Source: Salinilacustrithrix sp003476595 (GTDB taxonomy: Bacteria; Actinomycetota; Acidimicrobiia; Acidimicrobiales; Salinilacustritrichaceae). Taken from it: a DNA stretch of 64,000 nucleotides. Under the pieces are notes generated by a model. It had not been told where the DNA came from. It saw only the letters and a list, made by a program, of their open reading frames with translations, and did no database searches. Numbering within the stretch: position 1 is the stretch's first letter; the number at the start of each line of letters is the position of its first letter. Location: the NCBI GenBank assembly GCA_963972525.1, contig CAXAUZ010000010.1, positions 67,012 to 131,011 on the forward strand, written 5' to 3'. Position numbers and translations under genes: made by a program. Of this stretch, positions 1 through 8,636 are shown piece by piece.

Positions 1-1077
1 TCGGTGGGCACGTCGATCGAGCTCGGTGCGGTGGCGGTGGGCGGCCGCCCAGCTCCGGTGGGCCAGCCCGATCCCACGACCGCGGTGGTGGAGCTGGGCC
101 GATGGGCCCCGGCCGGTGAGGCGATCACGGTGCGGGTGCCCTGGCGGCTCACCGTGGGCGGACCGGTGAACGACCGGATCTCCCGCCAGGACGGGTCGCT
201 GCGCCTGGGGTCGTTCCTGCCCCTGCTCGCCTGGGAGCCGGGGGTGGGCTGGTCCGTGGATCCGCCGACCTCGGGCTTCGCCGAGTCGACCTCGTCGCCG
301 ACCGCCCGCTGGTCGGTGTCGGTCGACGTCCCCGAGGGCCTCGGCGTGGTGGCGACCGGCTCGGAGGTGGCACCCGGTCGGTGGGAGGTCGATGCCGCCC
401 GCGACGTGGCGGTCAGCATCGGTCGCTTCACGGTGTCGACCGCGACGGCGATGGCCCCGGAGCCGGTCGAGGTGACCGTCGCCGTGCACGACGGCATCGA
501 CGACGGAGCCGTGTACGTGGACCGGATCGTGACCGCGCTCGAGTCGTTCGCCTCCTGGTACGGCCCCTACCCCTGGCCGGCCTACCGGCTGTCGATCACC
601 CCGGACCTGTCGGGTGGCATCGAGTTCCCCATGCACGTGCTGCAGGGCCCGGGCACGTCGGGGCGCACCACGCCCCACGAGGTCGCCCACATGTGGTTCT
701 ACGGCTTGGTCGGCAACGTGCAGGGGCGCGACCCGTGGCTGGACGAGGGCCTGGCCACGTGGGCCGAGGGCCGGATCGAGGGCACGCTCCCCGACATGGC
801 AGTGCGGTCGCTCCCCGCCGACGGCGATGGTCGAGCCGGCGCGCCGATGACGTACTGGGAGGGCCGGAGCGCCAGCTACTACCGCAGCGTCTACGTGCAG
901 CCGGCGGCGGCCCTGCACCGGTTGGGCGACGATGCGCTCGTCGACTGCGCCCTCGCCCACTACGTGGCGGAGAACGCGTGGAGCCTGGCCACACCGGCCG
1001 ACCTGTGGCGCTCGCTCGACGCGACCTTCGTCGACTGGCGCACGGCACTGGGGCCCGCCGGCCTCGCCCCCGGCTGA
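1..1077 (+). CDS. M1-family zinc aminopeptidase, 5' end outside window
   Basis: This is the C-terminal part of an M1 (gluzincin) metallopeptidase that cleaves N-terminal residues from peptides. The reading frame is open at the left edge, so the GTG at position 4 is probably not the true start. Counting from that codon, the zinc site is HEVAH at residues 225-229 with the third ligand Glu248 exactly 18 residues later, the classic HEXXH-X18-E spacing. About 25 residues upstream, GGIEFP takes the place of the GAMEN exopeptidase motif. The visible 357 residues would cover part of the N-terminal beta domain and the catalytic domain, but the long helical C-terminal domain of large M1 enzymes is absent, so this belongs to the short bacterial M1 type. 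A hairpin repeat follows the stop codon. Confidence 0.85.
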   Translation, partial: SVGTSIELGAVAVGGRPAPVGQPDPTTAVVELGRWAPAGEAITVRVPWRLTVGGPVNDRISRQDGSLRLGSFLPLLAWEPGVGWSVDPPTSGFAESTSSPTARWSVSVDVPEGLGVVATGSEVAPGRWEVDAARDVAVSIGRFTVSTATAMAPEPVEVTVAVHDGIDDGAVYVDRIVTALESFASWYGPYPWPAYRLSITPDLSGGIEFPMHVLQGPGTSGRTTPHEVAHMWFYGLVGNVQGRDPWLDEGLATWAEGRIEGTLPDMAVRSLPADGDGRAGAPMTYWEGRSASYYRSVYVQPAAALHRLGDDALVDCALAHYVAENAWSLATPADLWRSLDATFVDWRTALGPAGLAPG

Positions 1078-1082
1078 GCCCC

Positions 1083-1131
1083 CGTTCCGGGCCGCGGTGC
1101 ACGCCTCCGAGGCGTGCCGAGCGTCCCGGTC
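1083..1131. repeat. Palindromic 3' element, copy 1
   Basis: A hairpin-forming stretch begins six bases after the M1 peptidase stop. Its core is GCACGCC (1099-1105) paired with GGCGTGC (1111-1117) around a five-base loop. The block at 1089-1104 is identical over 16 bases to 18368-18383, and both copies are preceded by CGTTC. A related third copy lies at 8637-8679. All three follow stop codons, so a terminator or mRNA-end role is likely, though there is no T tract. Confidence 0.6.
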
Positions 1132-1165
1132 CGCATCGACGCCGAGGCTCGGTGGGGTCGTTCCG

Positions 1166-2236
1166 TCAGGTGGCGCCGAGGATGCGGGCGCACCAGCGCT
1201 GGAGCTCGAGGTCGCCGGTGGCGAAGGTCCAGTACGCGGCCAGCCAGCGCTCGGTTGGCGCGAGGGCATCGAGCAGGCCCTGTTCGGATGCCCATGCGCG
1301 AGCCACGGTGCGGTCCGCATCGTTCGCCGTCGGCGTGATCTCCGGCGCGAGGTAGGCCACGGCCGCGAGCGGGTCCAGGTCGGGCGGACCCGCGATGGCC
1401 ATCGCCCCGAAGTCGAGCAGCGCCGTGATCCGGTCGCCGTCGGCGAGCATGTTGCCGAGGTAGGCGTCGAGGTGCACGAGGACGGGAGAGGTCGGCTCCG
1501 GCGTGGAGAGCACGGTGCAGAGCCCGTCGGTGAGCGCGGTGGCATCGACGTGGGCGAACCGGCTGCCGGCGAGCTGGAGCGAGGTCTCGAGACGAGCGAC
1601 GGCCCAGGATCCGAACTGGTCGCTCGTGATCGCCGACGCGCCCCAGAGCTCGCCGAAGCGGTTCGTCGGACAGGGGAGCGCGGCGACGGAGGCGGCGACA
1701 TCCAGGTGGTGGCGGACGAGCGCGGCGCGGTCGCTGCACCCGTCGCCGAGCAGCCGCAGGGCGTCCCGACCGGGAAGGCGGCGCTCGACGGCGATGAGGC
1801 GGCCACCGACGGTGCGGTGCTCCAGGACCTCGGGGAGCGCGACGACGCCCGTGCCAGCGAGGACGTCGAGCAGCTGGCGCCGGGCCTCGAGCGCGTCGGT
1901 CGACGTCTGTGCGTGCGGGATGCGCACTACCCGCTCCGCGTCGAGCGCGAAGACCCGGGCCTCGCCGCCCTCGCCGAGCAGGGCCCCGGTGCCGATGCCG
2001 AAGTGATCGAGCACGACCTTCTCGTCGATGGCTCGCAAGATCAGCCACCAGGACGCCAGCCCGTGCTCGCACCACCCCTCCGGCTCCACCAGGCACTCGT
2101 CCGGGCACCGGCACACCCCGTCCGCCACCCATTCGGCGAGCGTCTCCTCGTCGGGCGGCGCCCATCCGCTGTTGTGCTCGAACCACGAGTGCGCGCTCCG
2201 GACCGCCTCGTCGACATCGGCGGGAGCCGACCTCAC
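1166..2236 (-). CDS. Aminoglycoside phosphotransferase/choline kinase-like protein
   Basis: The 356-residue protein has the protein-kinase-like fold of the APH family, which phosphorylates small molecules such as aminoglycosides, choline or sugars; the substrate cannot be told from sequence. The catalytic loop reads HLDAYLGN, with His255, Asp257 and Asn262, and the metal-binding Asp275 lies in a DFG motif. The N-terminal 60 residues are unusual: they contain a C-R-C-P-D-E-C cluster followed by a C-E-H, which looks like a small metal-binding module placed before the kinase N-lobe. The gene follows the acetyltransferase gene with a 4-base ATGA overlap and is therefore translationally coupled to it. 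An antibiotic-resistance role is possible but unsupported. Confidence 0.75.
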   Translation of the reverse strand: MRSAPADVDEAVRSAHSWFEHNSGWAPPDEETLAEWVADGVCRCPDECLVEPEGWCEHGLASWWLILRAIDEKVVLDHFGIGTGALLGEGGEARVFALDAERVVRIPHAQTSTDALEARRQLLDVLAGTGVVALPEVLEHRTVGGRLIAVERRLPGRDALRLLGDGCSDRAALVRHHLDVAASVAALPCPTNRFGELWGASAITSDQFGSWAVARLETSLQLAGSRFAHVDATALTDGLCTVLSTPEPTSPVLVHLDAYLGNMLADGDRITALLDFGAMAIAGPPDLDPLAAVAYLAPEITPTANDADRTVARAWASEQGLLDALAPTERWLAAYWTFATGDLELQRWCARILGAT

Positions 2237-2757
2237 GTGCGATCAGGCCCGCTGTCGTCGAAGCGCTTCTCGAGCGTGAGCGTCGACCACCAGCGGCCCA
2301 GCTTCCAGCCGCACTCGTCCTCGACGCCGACGTCGCGGAACCCGAGGCGGTGGTGCAGGGCGACCGATGCGTCGTTGGGCAGGGTCACCACCGCGTAGGC
2401 CCGGTGGGCACCCGCAGCGTCGAGCTCGTCCAGCAGCGCGCCGTAGAGGCGCAGGCCCAGGCCGCGGCCGGTCCATGCGCCGTCGAGGACGACGGAGGTC
2501 TCGAGCGAGTGCTCGTACGCGACCTTCGGTCGGTACCAGGAGGAGTAGGCGGCACCGACGATGTCGCCGTCGGCTTCGGCGACCAGGACGACGAGGCGGT
2601 CGTGGCCCTGGTGGTCCTCCCACCAGGCGAGGCGGCGCGCCCGAGACCACGGTTCGACGTCGAAGCTGACCGCCGAGTCCACGATGTACTGGTCGTAGAC
2701 CCGGGTGATGCCGTCGAGGTCGGCCTCCGTGGCCGGCCGGACGATCGGCTCAGCCAC
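2233..2757 (-). CDS. GNAT acetyltransferase, phosphinothricin/methionine sulfoximine type
   Basis: The 174-residue protein is a GNAT-fold acetyl-CoA-dependent N-acetyltransferase. The N-terminus (IRPATEADLDG-type strand and helix, then a DSAVSF-like segment near residue 28 and EPWS) resembles phosphinothricin and methionine sulfoximine acetyltransferases. The acetyl-CoA binding region is the stretch around WTGRGLGLRLY (about residues 95-106), and the usual NDASVALHHRLGF segment is near residue 130. It sits between the PAC2-family gene (8-base overlap) and the phosphotransferase gene (4-base overlap), so the three genes form one minus-strand operon. The pairing of a kinase-type and an acetyl-type modifying enzyme hints at xenobiotic modification, but this is only inference. 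Confidence 0.8.
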   Translation of the reverse strand: MAEPIVRPATEADLDGITRVYDQYIVDSAVSFDVEPWSRARRLAWWEDHQGHDRLVVLVAEADGDIVGAAYSSWYRPKVAYEHSLETSVVLDGAWTGRGLGLRLYGALLDELDAAGAHRAYAVVTLPNDASVALHHRLGFRDVGVEDECGWKLGRWWSTLTLEKRFDDSGPDRT

Positions 2758-3592
2758 CGAACTCGCGCAGGAACCGCTCGACCTCTTCGACGAGCTCGGC
2801 GGGCTCCGTCGAGCTGAGCGCCTCGTCGTGACGCTGCTCGAGCGCGGCGACGTAGGCCTGGGTCTCCTCGTCGTCGTCGACGAGCTCGTCGATCTGGCGC
2901 TCGTAGGACGCCGACGCGATCTCCAGGTCGGTGGTGATCACGCCCTCGCCCAGCAGCTCGGCGGTCTTCTCCACCAGCGCGAGCGTGGCCTTCGGCGACG
3001 GCGCACCGGGCACGTACGTGGGCACGGTCGCCCACAGCGAGGCGGACTCGAGGTCGGCGGATCGGCAGCGGTCGTGCAGCACGCCCACGATGCCCGTGGG
3101 CCCCTGGTACTTGGACGGAGCCAGGCCGAGGCGGGTGACGACGCCCTGGTCGTAGGCCGTGCCCACGACGTTGACCGGACGGGAGTGGGGCACCTCGGCG
3201 AGCAGCGCGCCCAGGGTGACGACCATCGAGGCGTCGAAGGCCTGGGCCACCTCGAGCACGAGGTCGGCGAAGGTCCGCCAGCGCAGCTGGGGTTCGACGC
3301 CGTGCATCAAGATGATGTCCCGCTCGGATCCGGGGAGGGCGGTGGCGCTGAACTCGTTGGTCGGCCAGTCGATGACGCGCGCGTCGTCCTCGATGCGGAC
3401 CTCGGGGCGGGTCGAGGTGAAGTCGTAGAACACCTCGGGGTCGATGTCGGCGAACGGGGTGGCGTCCCAGCGGTCGGCGAACCAGCGCACCGCCGAGGAG
3501 GCGGCGTCGCCGGCGTCGTTCCAGCCCTCGAAGGCGACCACCACGATGGGTCGCTCCAGCTCGGGACGGAAGTGCCAGCGGAGGAGTTCCAC
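2750..3592 (-). CDS. PAC2-family protein
   Basis: The 280-residue product belongs to the PAC2 family, named after a proteasome assembly chaperone and widespread in actinobacteria as one or two paralogues of unknown exact role. The N-terminal segment with AFEGWNDAGDAAS (residues 19-31) is the most recognisable family block, followed by a MHGVEPQLRW segment near residue 95. The C-terminus is acidic and helical. The gene starts with GTG at 3592; a -10-like TAGCCT ends seven bases before it on the minus strand, so the transcript is probably leaderless. It is the first gene of the operon with the acetyltransferase and the phosphotransferase, and it is divergent from a receiver-domain gene. Confidence 0.85.
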   Translation of the reverse strand: MELLRWHFRPELERPIVVVAFEGWNDAGDAASSAVRWFADRWDATPFADIDPEVFYDFTSTRPEVRIEDDARVIDWPTNEFSATALPGSERDIILMHGVEPQLRWRTFADLVLEVAQAFDASMVVTLGALLAEVPHSRPVNVVGTAYDQGVVTRLGLAPSKYQGPTGIVGVLHDRCRSADLESASLWATVPTYVPGAPSPKATLALVEKTAELLGEGVITTDLEIASASYERQIDELVDDDEETQAYVAALEQRHDEALSSTEPAELVEEVERFLREFGG

Positions 3593-3599
3593 GGCCCCG

Positions 3600-3651
3600 A
3601 GGCTACTGGCCGATCCCGATCCCGCCGAGGGGACCGGAGCCGCCCTATGGT
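3600..3651. promoter_or_regulatory. Divergent promoter pair with leaderless -10 boxes
   Basis: On the minus strand TAGCCT (3605 to 3600) lies 7 bases before the GTG of the PAC2 gene. On the plus strand TATGGT (3646-3651) lies 6 bases before the GTG of the receiver gene. This spacing puts both transcription starts at or next to the start codons. No convincing -35 boxes are seen. Confidence 0.55.
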
Positions 3652-3657
3652 CCGGCC

Positions 3658-4011
3658 GTGCCCCGCCGCATCGTGGTCGTCGACAACGACCCGGACGCCC
3701 TCGAGCTGGTCGTGCTCGACCTGTCCCTCGAGGGGATCGAGGTCGTGGGCACCGCCTTGGAGGGCACGAGCGCGCTCCGCCTCGTCGCGGAGCTGGCTCC
3801 CGACGTGCTCGTCGTCGACCACCGGATGCCCCCGGGTCCGAACGGCATGGACGTGGCCGCGGAGGTGCGGGCCTCGCACCCGGAGACGGCGGTCGTGCTG
3901 TACAGCAACTACCAGTCCGACGACCTGCTCGCCCGATCCGAGGCGCTCGGGGTGCGGTTCGTCCCCAAGGGCAACCTGCGGACGCTGCGCCGCGCCGTGC
4001 GGGCCTCCTGA
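3658..4011 (+). CDS. Stand-alone response-regulator receiver protein
   Basis: This 117-residue protein is one receiver (CheY-like) domain with no output domain. The acidic pocket is Asp9/Asp11, the phospho-acceptor is Asp54 in LVVDHRMP, Ser83 takes the Thr/Ser position and Lys104 is the conserved lysine. It starts at a GTG six bases after a TATGGT -10 box. The next gene, 11 bases beyond its stop, is another single receiver domain encoded convergently, and two histidine kinases follow, so it probably receives phosphate from one of those kinases and acts through protein contacts rather than DNA binding. Confidence 0.85.
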   Translation: MPRRIVVVDNDPDALELVVLDLSLEGIEVVGTALEGTSALRLVAELAPDVLVVDHRMPPGPNGMDVAAEVRASHPETAVVLYSNYQSDDLLARSEALGVRFVPKGNLRTLRRAVRAS

Positions 4012-4022
4012 CGGCGCCGGTC

Positions 4023-4400
4023 TCAGCTCCGAGCCAGCTCCACCACCGCAGCGGGCAGCTCCATGAACAGGTCCTTGCGCAGGCACCGCAGGCCGAGCGC
4101 GCCGGCCGCCTCGGTGATCTCCGGGGTCAGGTACGCCGAGAACAGCAGGACCTTGGTGTCGGGGTCCTCGGCCAGGATCTGGGTGGCGGCCTCGAGCCCG
4201 TCCAGGCCCGGCATCCGGTAGTCCAGGACGCTCACGTCCGGGCGTGCGCTGCGGAACGCGTCGACCGCCATCGTGCCGTCCTCGGCCTCGGCGACCACGT
4301 CGAGGCGGGCGTCGCCGCCGAGCGTGGCGCGGACCAGCAGGCGCATGTCGAAGTTGTCGTCGGCGATCAGCACCCGGACCGTGTCCTGCAAGGTCATCAT
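4023..4400 (-). CDS. Stand-alone response-regulator receiver protein
   Basis: A second single receiver domain (125 residues from the ATG at 4400). It carries the Asp-Asp pocket in VLIADDN, the phospho-acceptor Asp in VLDYRMPG, a Ser in the LLFSAY strand and Lys in LRKD. The start at 4400 has a GGAA three to four bases upstream; an in-frame ATG at 4409 is equally possible and adds three residues. It is divergent from the first histidine kinase gene and convergent with the other receiver gene, which suggests a small phosphorelay cluster of two kinases and two shuttles with no DNA-binding output in this window. Confidence 0.8.
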   Translation of the reverse strand: MMTLQDTVRVLIADDNFDMRLLVRATLGGDARLDVVAEAEDGTMAVDAFRSARPDVSVLDYRMPGLDGLEAATQILAEDPDTKVLLFSAYLTPEITEAAGALGLRCLRKDLFMELPAAVVELARS

Positions 4401-4528
4401 CGGTTCCATCCCAGATCGGAGAGCGCTTCTGGCCCGCTGAGCGACACCATACGTGGCACGCTGGTGGGCGGGAACGGTCACGGGCGAGAACCCGCTCCCC
4501 GTGGCATCGGAAGGGGACGGGAGGACGG

Positions 4529-6535
4529 GTGGCTGCTGGGGGTGCGAGACCGAGCGCAGCCGGCGGTTCCAACGTGCTGCTGCTCGCCGCGCTCGGCCTC
4601 GTCCTGATCGTCGCGAGCGTCCTGGTGGCGGTGGCGGCGCTCGCCGAGCGCCGCAACGGGCTCCTCGAAGCGGAGGCGCGCACGGCGGCGGAGCGCCAGG
4701 CCGGCCGGATCGCGGTCGCCCTCCAGGGCATCGAGGCCAGCGTCGAGCACCTCGACCCCTCGCTGTGCGATCCCCGGGTCGAGCCCGACGACACCGGTCC
4801 GGACTTCGCCGCGATCGCGCCGAGCGGTCCCGCCCCCGTGGGCGCCGCGCTGCTCTGCCTCCCTGTCGGGGCCACCCGCCACGACGCCGTGGAGCTGGAT
4901 CTCGGCGACCCGATGGTCCAGACCGCCCTGGCCCAGTCCCGCGATCGCGGCACGGCGGTGCTGAGCGCCCCCGGGCCCGGTGCACCCCCGATCGTCGCTG
5001 GACCGATCTACCGGGTCGACGGGGAGCTCTCGCTGGTGCCGTCCGAACGGCGCGTCCAGGTCCGCCGGGCCGAGCTGGCGGGTCACGCGGTGGCCGTCGT
5101 CGACGCTGCCGAGATGCTCGACGGAGCATCCGGCTGGCAGGTGACCGATGCCGATGTCGACCTGGTCCCGGTCCAGGGCGCCGATGCCGCTGCGGAGCGA
5201 GCCGCAGCGGACGTCGATGTGCTGGAGCGCCGGTGGACCGTCTCCACCAGCATCGGCACGGCAGGGCTGTGGCGGCCCGCCGCCGTCGCCGTCGCCGTCG
5301 CCGGCTTCGGCTTCGGAGGTGCGCTGCTCCTCGGTCTCGCCGACCGGCAGCGCCGGCGGGAGCGCCGTGCCGATGTGGCGTCGATGGAGCGGGCGGAGCG
5401 GCGGGCGGCGGCCATCCGGACCCTCACCGGCATCGTCCAGCACAGCCAGGACCTCGACGAGATCCTGCCGGCGATGGCCGTCCAGCTCAGCGACGAGCTC
5501 GGGCTGGAGGGCCTGTCCCTGGCGGTGGGCACCGCCCGCGGCCCCGAGCGCGCCATCTTCACCCACGGCTCGCGTCCCGACCCGACCTCCCGCCCGGCGA
5601 ACCGCCGACCCGAGCGGGTCCCACCGGGGGCGACCGTGGCGCTCGACCTGCACCGGGCGGAGCGGTCGATCGCGGTCCTGCGGGCGGTGGCGGGCGGGGA
5701 GCTGGATGCGAGTGCGATCGAGCTGCTGGAGGTGGCGGGCGAGATGATCACCTCGACGATCGTCGCGGGTCGCAGCATCGAGCAGCAGCAGGAGGCGGTC
5801 AACCGGCTCGAGTCGCTGGACGAGCTGAAGACGACCTTCCTCGGCGTGGCGTCGCACGAGCTGCGCACCCCCGCCACCGCCATCGCCGGCCTCGCCACGC
5901 TGCTCGCGACCCGCTGGGAGGTCCTGTCCGAGGACGACCGGCGGGCGTTCGCCAGCCGGATCGCCACCAACGCCGACTCCCTCAACGCCCTCGTCCAGGA
6001 CCTGCTGGACTTCGCCCGGCTCGAGCGCGGCGATCTGCAGCTCGCGCTCGCTCCGGTGGTGCTGTCCGACGCCGTCGACGCCGTGCTCGACCGGCTCGAC
6101 GGCGTCTGGGGCTCCCACCACGTGGCCCGGGCCATTGAACCCGGCATCGAGGTGCTCGGCGACGTGAGCGCGCTCGAGCGCATCGTCACGAACCTGGTCT
6201 CCAACGCCGTGAAGTTCTCGCCCCCGGATGCCGACGTGTCCGTGAGCGTCCACGAACGGGGCGGTCGGGCGTTCCTGTCCGTCGACGACTCGGGACCCGG
6301 CGTGCCGGTCGACGAGCGGGAGAAGATCTTCGTGCGGTTCTTCCGAGGCGCGGGTGACGCCGTCGTGCGCACGCGCGGCGTCGGCATCGGGCTGTCGGTG
6401 GTCCAGGACTTCGTCGCCCAGATGGGTGGTTCGGTGCGCGTGGAGGACAGCCCCCTGGGCGGGGCCCGGTTCGTGGTCGAGCTCGACGTGCTCGACCGCT
6501 CGAGAGTCGAGGAGCGAGATGCTGCGACGACGTGA
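4529..6535 (+). CDS. Membrane sensor histidine kinase
   Basis: This 668-residue transmembrane kinase has a first membrane segment near residues 13-35, an extracytoplasmic sensor of about 210 residues, a second membrane segment near 250-270, a GAF-like region, then HisKA and HATPase_c domains. The phospho-acceptor is His443 in the SHELRTP H-box. N-box NLVSNAVKFS, G1 box DDSGPGVP and G2 box GVGIGLSV follow in order. The GTG at 4529 is chosen as start because GGGAGG lies four bases upstream, and the codons before it read as arginine-rich out-of-frame sequence. Its 3' end overlaps the next kinase gene by 17 bases, so the two kinases are coupled. Signal and partner are unknown; the adjacent receiver proteins are candidates. 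Confidence 0.88.
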   Translation: MAAGGARPSAAGGSNVLLLAALGLVLIVASVLVAVAALAERRNGLLEAEARTAAERQAGRIAVALQGIEASVEHLDPSLCDPRVEPDDTGPDFAAIAPSGPAPVGAALLCLPVGATRHDAVELDLGDPMVQTALAQSRDRGTAVLSAPGPGAPPIVAGPIYRVDGELSLVPSERRVQVRRAELAGHAVAVVDAAEMLDGASGWQVTDADVDLVPVQGADAAAERAAADVDVLERRWTVSTSIGTAGLWRPAAVAVAVAGFGFGGALLLGLADRQRRRERRADVASMERAERRAAAIRTLTGIVQHSQDLDEILPAMAVQLSDELGLEGLSLAVGTARGPERAIFTHGSRPDPTSRPANRRPERVPPGATVALDLHRAERSIAVLRAVAGGELDASAIELLEVAGEMITSTIVAGRSIEQQQEAVNRLESLDELKTTFLGVASHELRTPATAIAGLATLLATRWEVLSEDDRRAFASRIATNADSLNALVQDLLDFARLERGDLQLALAPVVLSDAVDAVLDRLDGVWGSHHVARAIEPGIEVLGDVSALERIVTNLVSNAVKFSPPDADVSVSVHERGGRAFLSVDDSGPGVPVDEREKIFVRFFRGAGDAVVRTRGVGIGLSVVQDFVAQMGGSVRVEDSPLGGARFVVELDVLDRSRVEERDAATT

Positions 6536-8183
6536 GCGGCTGCTGCCCGCAGCCGCGTTCTTGGTGCTGGCCGCGGTCGGCGTGCTGGTCCTCGTGCTGC
6601 TGACCAGCGCGGTCGACAACGGGCGCGAGGCGCTCGAGGAGGCCGTGCTGTCCGAGGTCGAGGCGAACGCGCGCAGCCAGAGCACCCGGGTCGAGAGCCA
6701 GCTGGCGACGTTCGCCTCGCTGCTCGCCGATCTCACCGACGACTTCCAGTTCGAGTTCGAGGTCGGCAGCGAAGCCGACCGGGAGGCGCTCGACGACCTC
6801 GTGCGGCTCGTGGAGCGCTCCGGTGAGTTCCGCACGGGCTTCTTCCTCACCGACGCCTCCGGCGTGGTCACCCAGGGCTTCCGCGTGGACGACGACGCGC
6901 TGGGGGAACCGCTGCAGCGTCCGGGCGTCGACCAGCTCCTCCCCGCCCTGCGACGGGAGGAGGAGCCCGTGCTCCCGGGCGGTTCGCTGCCGATGGGCCC
7001 GGGCGTCACGTCCGACCTGCCCAACACGGCCTTCATGCTCGCCATCCGGGATCATTCGACCGGCGGGCTGCGGGGCACCTTCGTGTTCGAGTCCGAGGTG
7101 TCGGTGACCAGCTCGTTCAACCGCGAGATCCAGGAGTTCGGTCGGGGCGAGACCGGTGAGCTGGTCGTCTTCGACCAGACCGGTGCGGTCATCGCCGCGA
7201 GCAACCCTTCGCTGGTGGCGCAGCGGATCCCCGACGAGGCGCTGCTCACCCTGGAGGCGGGGGTCCACCGCCGCGAGGGCGAGGTGCAGGCCATCGCCGA
7301 CGTGCCCACGGCCGGGTGGCGCATCGCCTTCACCCAGGACAGCGATGAGTTCGATGAAGGCCTCGCCGGACCCCTGCAGCAGGTCGGGCTGGTGATCATC
7401 GCCGTCTTCCTCGTGGTCGGGGTGCTCACGTTCCTCGCCCTGGCCCGGCGGCTGCAGGCCGCCCGGGAGGAGCAGGAGCGACTGCAGCGCCTGAGCGAGA
7501 CCCAGGAGGAGTTCATCAGCATCGTGTCCCACGAGCTGCGGACGCCGGTGGCCGGCGTGCTCGGCTTCCTCCAGACCACCATGGACCACTGGGATGCCAT
7601 GACCGACACCGAGCGGTTCAACGCCCTGCGGCGCTCGGCCAGCAACGCCCGGCGCCTGCAGGGGCTCACCCGCGACGTGCTGGACTCCCAGGCCGTCGAG
7701 TCGGGTCGCATGTCCTACGCCATGGGCGAGGCCGACCTGGCCGAGGAGGTCACCGTGGCCGTCGAGGCCGCCTCCGCGCTGTACCCGCGCCTCACCATCG
7801 AGGCCGAGCTCGAGTCCCCGCACGTGCCGGTGGTGGTCGACGTCGATCGCATCCAGCAGGTGCTCACCAACCTGCTCGACAACGCCGCCAAGGTCTCCCC
7901 ACCCAACGGCACGGTGGAGGTCCGGCTCCGGCGCGCGGGCGACCGGGCCACGGTGTCCGTCACCGACCAGGGCCCCGGACTGTCCAGCGACCTCCAAAGC
8001 CGCGTCTTCGACAAGTTCGTGCGGGGCCGGGACACCAGCGTCAGCGGCACCGGCCTCGGCCTGTACATCAGCCGTCAGATCCTCGAGGCCCACGACGGCG
8101 ACATCCGCGTGGAGACCGGCGAGGAGGGAGGGGCGACGTTCGCCTTCACCCTGCCCGTCGCCGCCGCCGGGGTCCCCCGCTAG
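6519..8183 (+). CDS. Membrane sensor histidine kinase with Cache-like sensor
   Basis: This 554-residue kinase begins at an ATG at 6519, inside the end of the preceding kinase gene, with GGAG four bases upstream. A membrane segment spans about residues 9-30, followed by a roughly 260-residue extracytoplasmic region with the look of a double Cache sensor, a second membrane segment near 290-312, a short coiled linker, the HisKA domain with His338 in SHELRTP, and the ATPase domain with NLLDNAAKVS (N box), DQGPGL (G1) and GTGLGLYI (G2). Tandem overlapping kinases may heterodimerise or sense two cues for one response. No cognate DNA-binding regulator is encoded in the window. Confidence 0.87.
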   Translation: MLRRRERLLPAAAFLVLAAVGVLVLVLLTSAVDNGREALEEAVLSEVEANARSQSTRVESQLATFASLLADLTDDFQFEFEVGSEADREALDDLVRLVERSGEFRTGFFLTDASGVVTQGFRVDDDALGEPLQRPGVDQLLPALRREEEPVLPGGSLPMGPGVTSDLPNTAFMLAIRDHSTGGLRGTFVFESEVSVTSSFNREIQEFGRGETGELVVFDQTGAVIAASNPSLVAQRIPDEALLTLEAGVHRREGEVQAIADVPTAGWRIAFTQDSDEFDEGLAGPLQQVGLVIIAVFLVVGVLTFLALARRLQAAREEQERLQRLSETQEEFISIVSHELRTPVAGVLGFLQTTMDHWDAMTDTERFNALRRSASNARRLQGLTRDVLDSQAVESGRMSYAMGEADLAEEVTVAVEAASALYPRLTIEAELESPHVPVVVDVDRIQQVLTNLLDNAAKVSPPNGTVEVRLRRAGDRATVSVTDQGPGLSSDLQSRVFDKFVRGRDTSVSGTGLGLYISRQILEAHDGDIRVETGEEGGATFAFTLPVAAAGVPR

Positions 8184-8186
8184 TTT
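8181..8186 (+). promoter_or_regulatory. Leaderless -10 box for the acetyltransferase gene
   Basis: TAGTTT overlaps the stop codon of the kinase gene and ends seven bases before the GTG start at 8194. The position matches the leaderless pattern seen across the window, so the acetyltransferase is likely to have its own start site rather than depending on the kinase operon. Confidence 0.45.
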
Positions 8187-8193
8187 CGCCGCC

Positions 8194-8628
8194 GTGTTCA
8201 TCGAGATCGTCGCCGAGGTCACCGACGAGCTGCTCGCGGCGTTCGAGCGGCTCATCCCCCAGCTCTCCAGCTCCAGCCCGCCGCCGAGCGCGGACGAGCT
8301 CGTGGACATCGTCACGTCGCCCGCCACGGACCTGTTCCTCGCCACGGACGACGACGGCACGATCCTCGGCACCGCCACCCTCGTCACGTTCCGCATCCCC
8401 ACGGGTCGGCGGGCCTGGATCGAGGACGTGGTGGTCGACGACGCGGCCCGGGGCCTCGGCGTCGGCGGTGCGCTCACCCAGGCGATGGTCGACCGAGCCG
8501 AGGAGCTCGGGTGCACCACGGTCGACCTGACGTCCAGGCCCACCCGAGAAGCCGCCAACCACCTCTACCAGCGCGAGGGCTTCGAGGTCCGCGACACCAA
8601 TGTCTACCGACGGAAGCTCGAGCCCTGA
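8194..8628 (+). CDS. GNAT-family acetyltransferase
   Basis: This 144-residue single-domain acetyl-CoA-dependent acetyltransferase has the family beta strand before the cofactor loop in WIEDVVVDD (about residues 73-81) and the pyrophosphate-binding segment RGLGVGGALTQ. The C-terminal strand and NHLYQREGF segment complete the fold. The substrate is not predictable. It starts with GTG at 8194 and has its own -10 box. A perfect 10-base-pair hairpin follows the stop codon. The short distance to the kinase genes does not by itself imply a shared function. Confidence 0.82.
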   Translation: MFIEIVAEVTDELLAAFERLIPQLSSSSPPPSADELVDIVTSPATDLFLATDDDGTILGTATLVTFRIPTGRRAWIEDVVVDDAARGLGVGGALTQAMVDRAEELGCTTVDLTSRPTREAANHLYQREGFEVRDTNVYRRKLEP

Positions 8629-8636
8629 CCGTCGGA

